Shown here: positions 62,140 through 64,000 of the stretch, piece by piece
Position numbering within the stretch: position 1 is the first letter of the stretch
Layout: each line of letters begins with the position of its first letter
Source: Dipetalonema caudispina
Lineage: Eukaryota; Nematoda; Chromadorea; Rhabditida; Onchocercidae
Assembly (NCBI GenBank): GCA_013365325.1
Contig: JABVXV010000019.1
Span: 1 to 64,000 of the forward strand
Direction of reading: 5' to 3'
Length of the DNA stretch: 64,000 bases
Position numbers and translations under genes: made by a program
The notes under the pieces: model-generated
Database searches by the model: none
The model's input: the letters and a program-made list of their open reading frames with translations, nothing else
What the model was told of the DNA's origin: nothing

Positions 62140-63191
62140 ATGGAAGTGGAAATTGATGAAATTGGATGTCCACGAAAAATACATGCCAATGTGTAAGTGT
62201 TTTAATTGAACTTTTAATGCACTTGAAAAATCTCCATGTAATCATTCTGAAACAATGGAATTGTTTAACAATTAGATTTCTACAGCATCACGCTAATCTT
62301 GCAATTTAGAATCTCTTTGACATCCGATGAGGAGGAAGTTTTTTTTTCTTAAGCAGATAGTTTGTACTTCGAATTCTAATCGAGGGTTTGGGAAAAATAC
62401 TGACCGAAATGTTCCCACGCCTCACCTGAATATAAAGAATTCTTGGTTGGTCGGATGGCGGAACAACTTAGAACTCAGTTTTCCGTCAAGAACGTGCAGT
62501 ATCACGTGTAGCTACATCTTATTTGGAATAGCACAAGAGAGACAAACGGATTTATTTCTCTTAATCGACAAATTTCAAAATTATCCGCGAAATGTTTCTC
62601 TGTGATTTATGGGATGGAACGCTTAATATGTCCGTGAAGACAAAACTATTTCGGGGTCATTCATAATTTTTGCTTGGATTCATTATTATGCTAAAATTTG
62701 GGAAGAACTTTTTTGAGTTTTTATGATGACTAGTCTATGTCAATTATAAGTCTGACCCCAACGACCAAAGTTCATTTCGCTCATTAATTCAAGCAGTCCA
62801 TTAATTTCTGTCTTTATAAGTAAATGTGGTCCCAATATTTGATATTTTTTCTGGAAAAAAGAGATTCATGACAACTGAAGGATTTGGAAATTACTACAAA
62901 GTAACTCGAAAATCATAGTCTTCCACATTTTCTCACGGATTAGACAGAAGTCCCAGAATCCACGCCACCTTTGTTCGAATTTCTGTTTTCGATTTTCTTT
63001 TAACAGGGAATGAGTACTCTGTCCAGTTAACCAATTGAATAAATCGTTCATTTATTAATTCCACACATAAATTAAAAAAATCATCGATTCCAGAGATATG
63101 CAAACGGGTGAAATAATTACATACATTTTGGGCATATTCGCCATCATTCTAATCATTTCGACGATGCTTTACTACCGATACTGCAAAAAAA
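62140..63191 (+). CDS. Small single-pass membrane protein, 5' part
   Basis: There are two exons in phase: 62140-62192 (ATG start, donor GT|GTAAGT) and 63094-63191 (acceptor GATTCCAG, donor A|GTAAGT). Together they encode the first 50 or so residues. The N-terminus is acidic (MEVEIDEIGCPRKIHANV) and is followed by a single hydrophobic helix (about residues 25-44, ITYILGIFAIILIISTML) and then aromatic and basic residues (YYRYCKK). A short acidic N-terminus, one helix and a basic stop-transfer suggest a membrane anchor with the C-terminus in the cytoplasm. The last donor is strong, so the gene continues, probably beyond the window. No family was recognised. Confidence 0.5.
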
Positions 63192-64000
63192 GTAAGTCTA
63201 TTGAAGTTTTCAAGCTCCAAACCGTACCTATGTAAAATAAAAGTAAATACGAGTCATCTTACGAACAACAACAGACTAGCTACTGAATTCATTTAGTTTC
63301 TTTTATGTGACTGTAGAAATCTTTAATTTGAAAAATGAATCATGCCCCGAACTTCTGAGAATTATCTTTCCAATTTTATCCCATTCAAAATTACGTGACA
63401 TAGATGAAACCTTGACTCATTTAAAGTCGGGAATCCCCTACTAATTTTTGGGTTAATATTATGTACAATACATTATTGATGCAGTACTCACCCAGCAAGA
63501 TAGTAAATCCCCGACTACCTTTATCCGAAATTCTGAAGTTTATAAACTCACTCTTCGCTACAAAATACTTTACGTATATATCATGTATCCATGCGAAATA
63601 AAAAATACGAAATTGCGATCGGAAATTTGGAAGCAAAAGATTATAGCAATAATTTATTGGTCTTCAGAAAATTAAGAAAAAAACAGAAAATATGACGTTG
63701 GGATCTTTTTTTCCAAAAAATTGCAGCATTTATTTCAAAATCTCCGGTTTAAATTTCGGTAAAAAAGTCCATTCTTCGTAATCATTTTGCGACTTAAATT
63801 ACGAAAATTTGTTCAACCTCCCGAATTCTTCTAAAACAAAGCTTTCATGACTAAAAGTCTAGACAAGCAAAGATTTTTTTACTGCTTCATTTGAAATTAT
63901 TCCTAGTCATTCAAAATAACAGATTTTATCCTTATCAAAACTAAATCACAAATATTCATATACTATCTGATCATAAAGGAGAACTGTTTAAGATAAGCAA
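63192..64000. other. Probable intron, nothing seen
   Basis: This follows the last donor of the membrane-protein gene to the window edge. I found no in-phase exon with a good acceptor. The minus-strand frame around 63421-63636 has no coding character. Confidence 0.4.

Noticed and set aside
62327..62605. 92-codon plus-strand frame
   Set aside because: It lies inside the 901-bp intron of the membrane-protein gene, starts with a Phe/Lys run and has no domain or splice partners.

Overview
The window looks like a nuclear fragment of a parasitic nematode, most likely a spirurid or filarial worm. The DNA is strongly AT-rich, with many homopolymer A/T runs. Genes are split into many exons of about 60-280 bp by introns of roughly 65-900 bp that end in U-rich (T)TTNCAG or TTTTAG acceptors. 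The family content is nematode-typical: a DB-module secreted protein, a receptor guanylate cyclase, a nematode-type UDP-glycosyltransferase and the 'GGCG' variant of a thrombospondin type-1 repeat. The clade is an inference from these features; no ribosomal or mitochondrial marker is present. I saw no bacterial operons, CRISPR arrays, intact transposon genes or convincing tRNAs.

Layout: a trinucleotide microsatellite (1-142) and 8.7 kb without a supportable gene; a secreted DB-module protein (+, 8870-10933); the histone chaperone NASP (-, 13638-16906), with a weak two-exon candidate head-to-head (+, 17112-17466); a weak small candidate (-, 20756-21579); ceramide glucosyltransferase (-, 22073-25058); the retromer subunit VPS35 (-, 28006-33557); a UDP-glycosyltransferase (-, 34328-38132); a receptor guanylate cyclase (+, 41294-49695); the 3' end of a cysteine-rich TSP1-like protein (+, 52918-53320); an unrecognised 78-residue charged protein (-, 53827-54539) head-to-head with a SPATA20/YyaL-type thioredoxin-domain protein (+, 54675-59972); and the start of a small single-pass membrane protein (+, from 62140).

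These genes are not a pathway cluster. NASP, ceramide glucosyltransferase, VPS35 and SPATA20 are housekeeping functions (histone supply, glycosphingolipid synthesis, endosome-to-Golgi retrieval, a mitochondrial or sperm-associated thioredoxin-fold protein). The cyclase, UGT, DB and TSP1-like proteins are the sensory, detoxification and secreted repertoire expanded in nematodes. Exons were assembled by hand from splice consensus, phase continuity and family similarity recalled from knowledge. Junctions I could not resolve are flagged.

The best leads beyond the gene list are: a near-perfect 72-nt hairpin inside a GC-AG intron of the ceramide glucosyltransferase gene; a second GC-AG intron in NASP; a 66-nt in-frame, stop-free 'exitron-like' intron in SPATA20; single-nucleotide phase conflicts in the UGT and SPATA20 genes; a duplicated sequence in two neighbouring cyclase introns; and the uncharacterised 78-residue protein sharing a 135-bp promoter with SPATA20.
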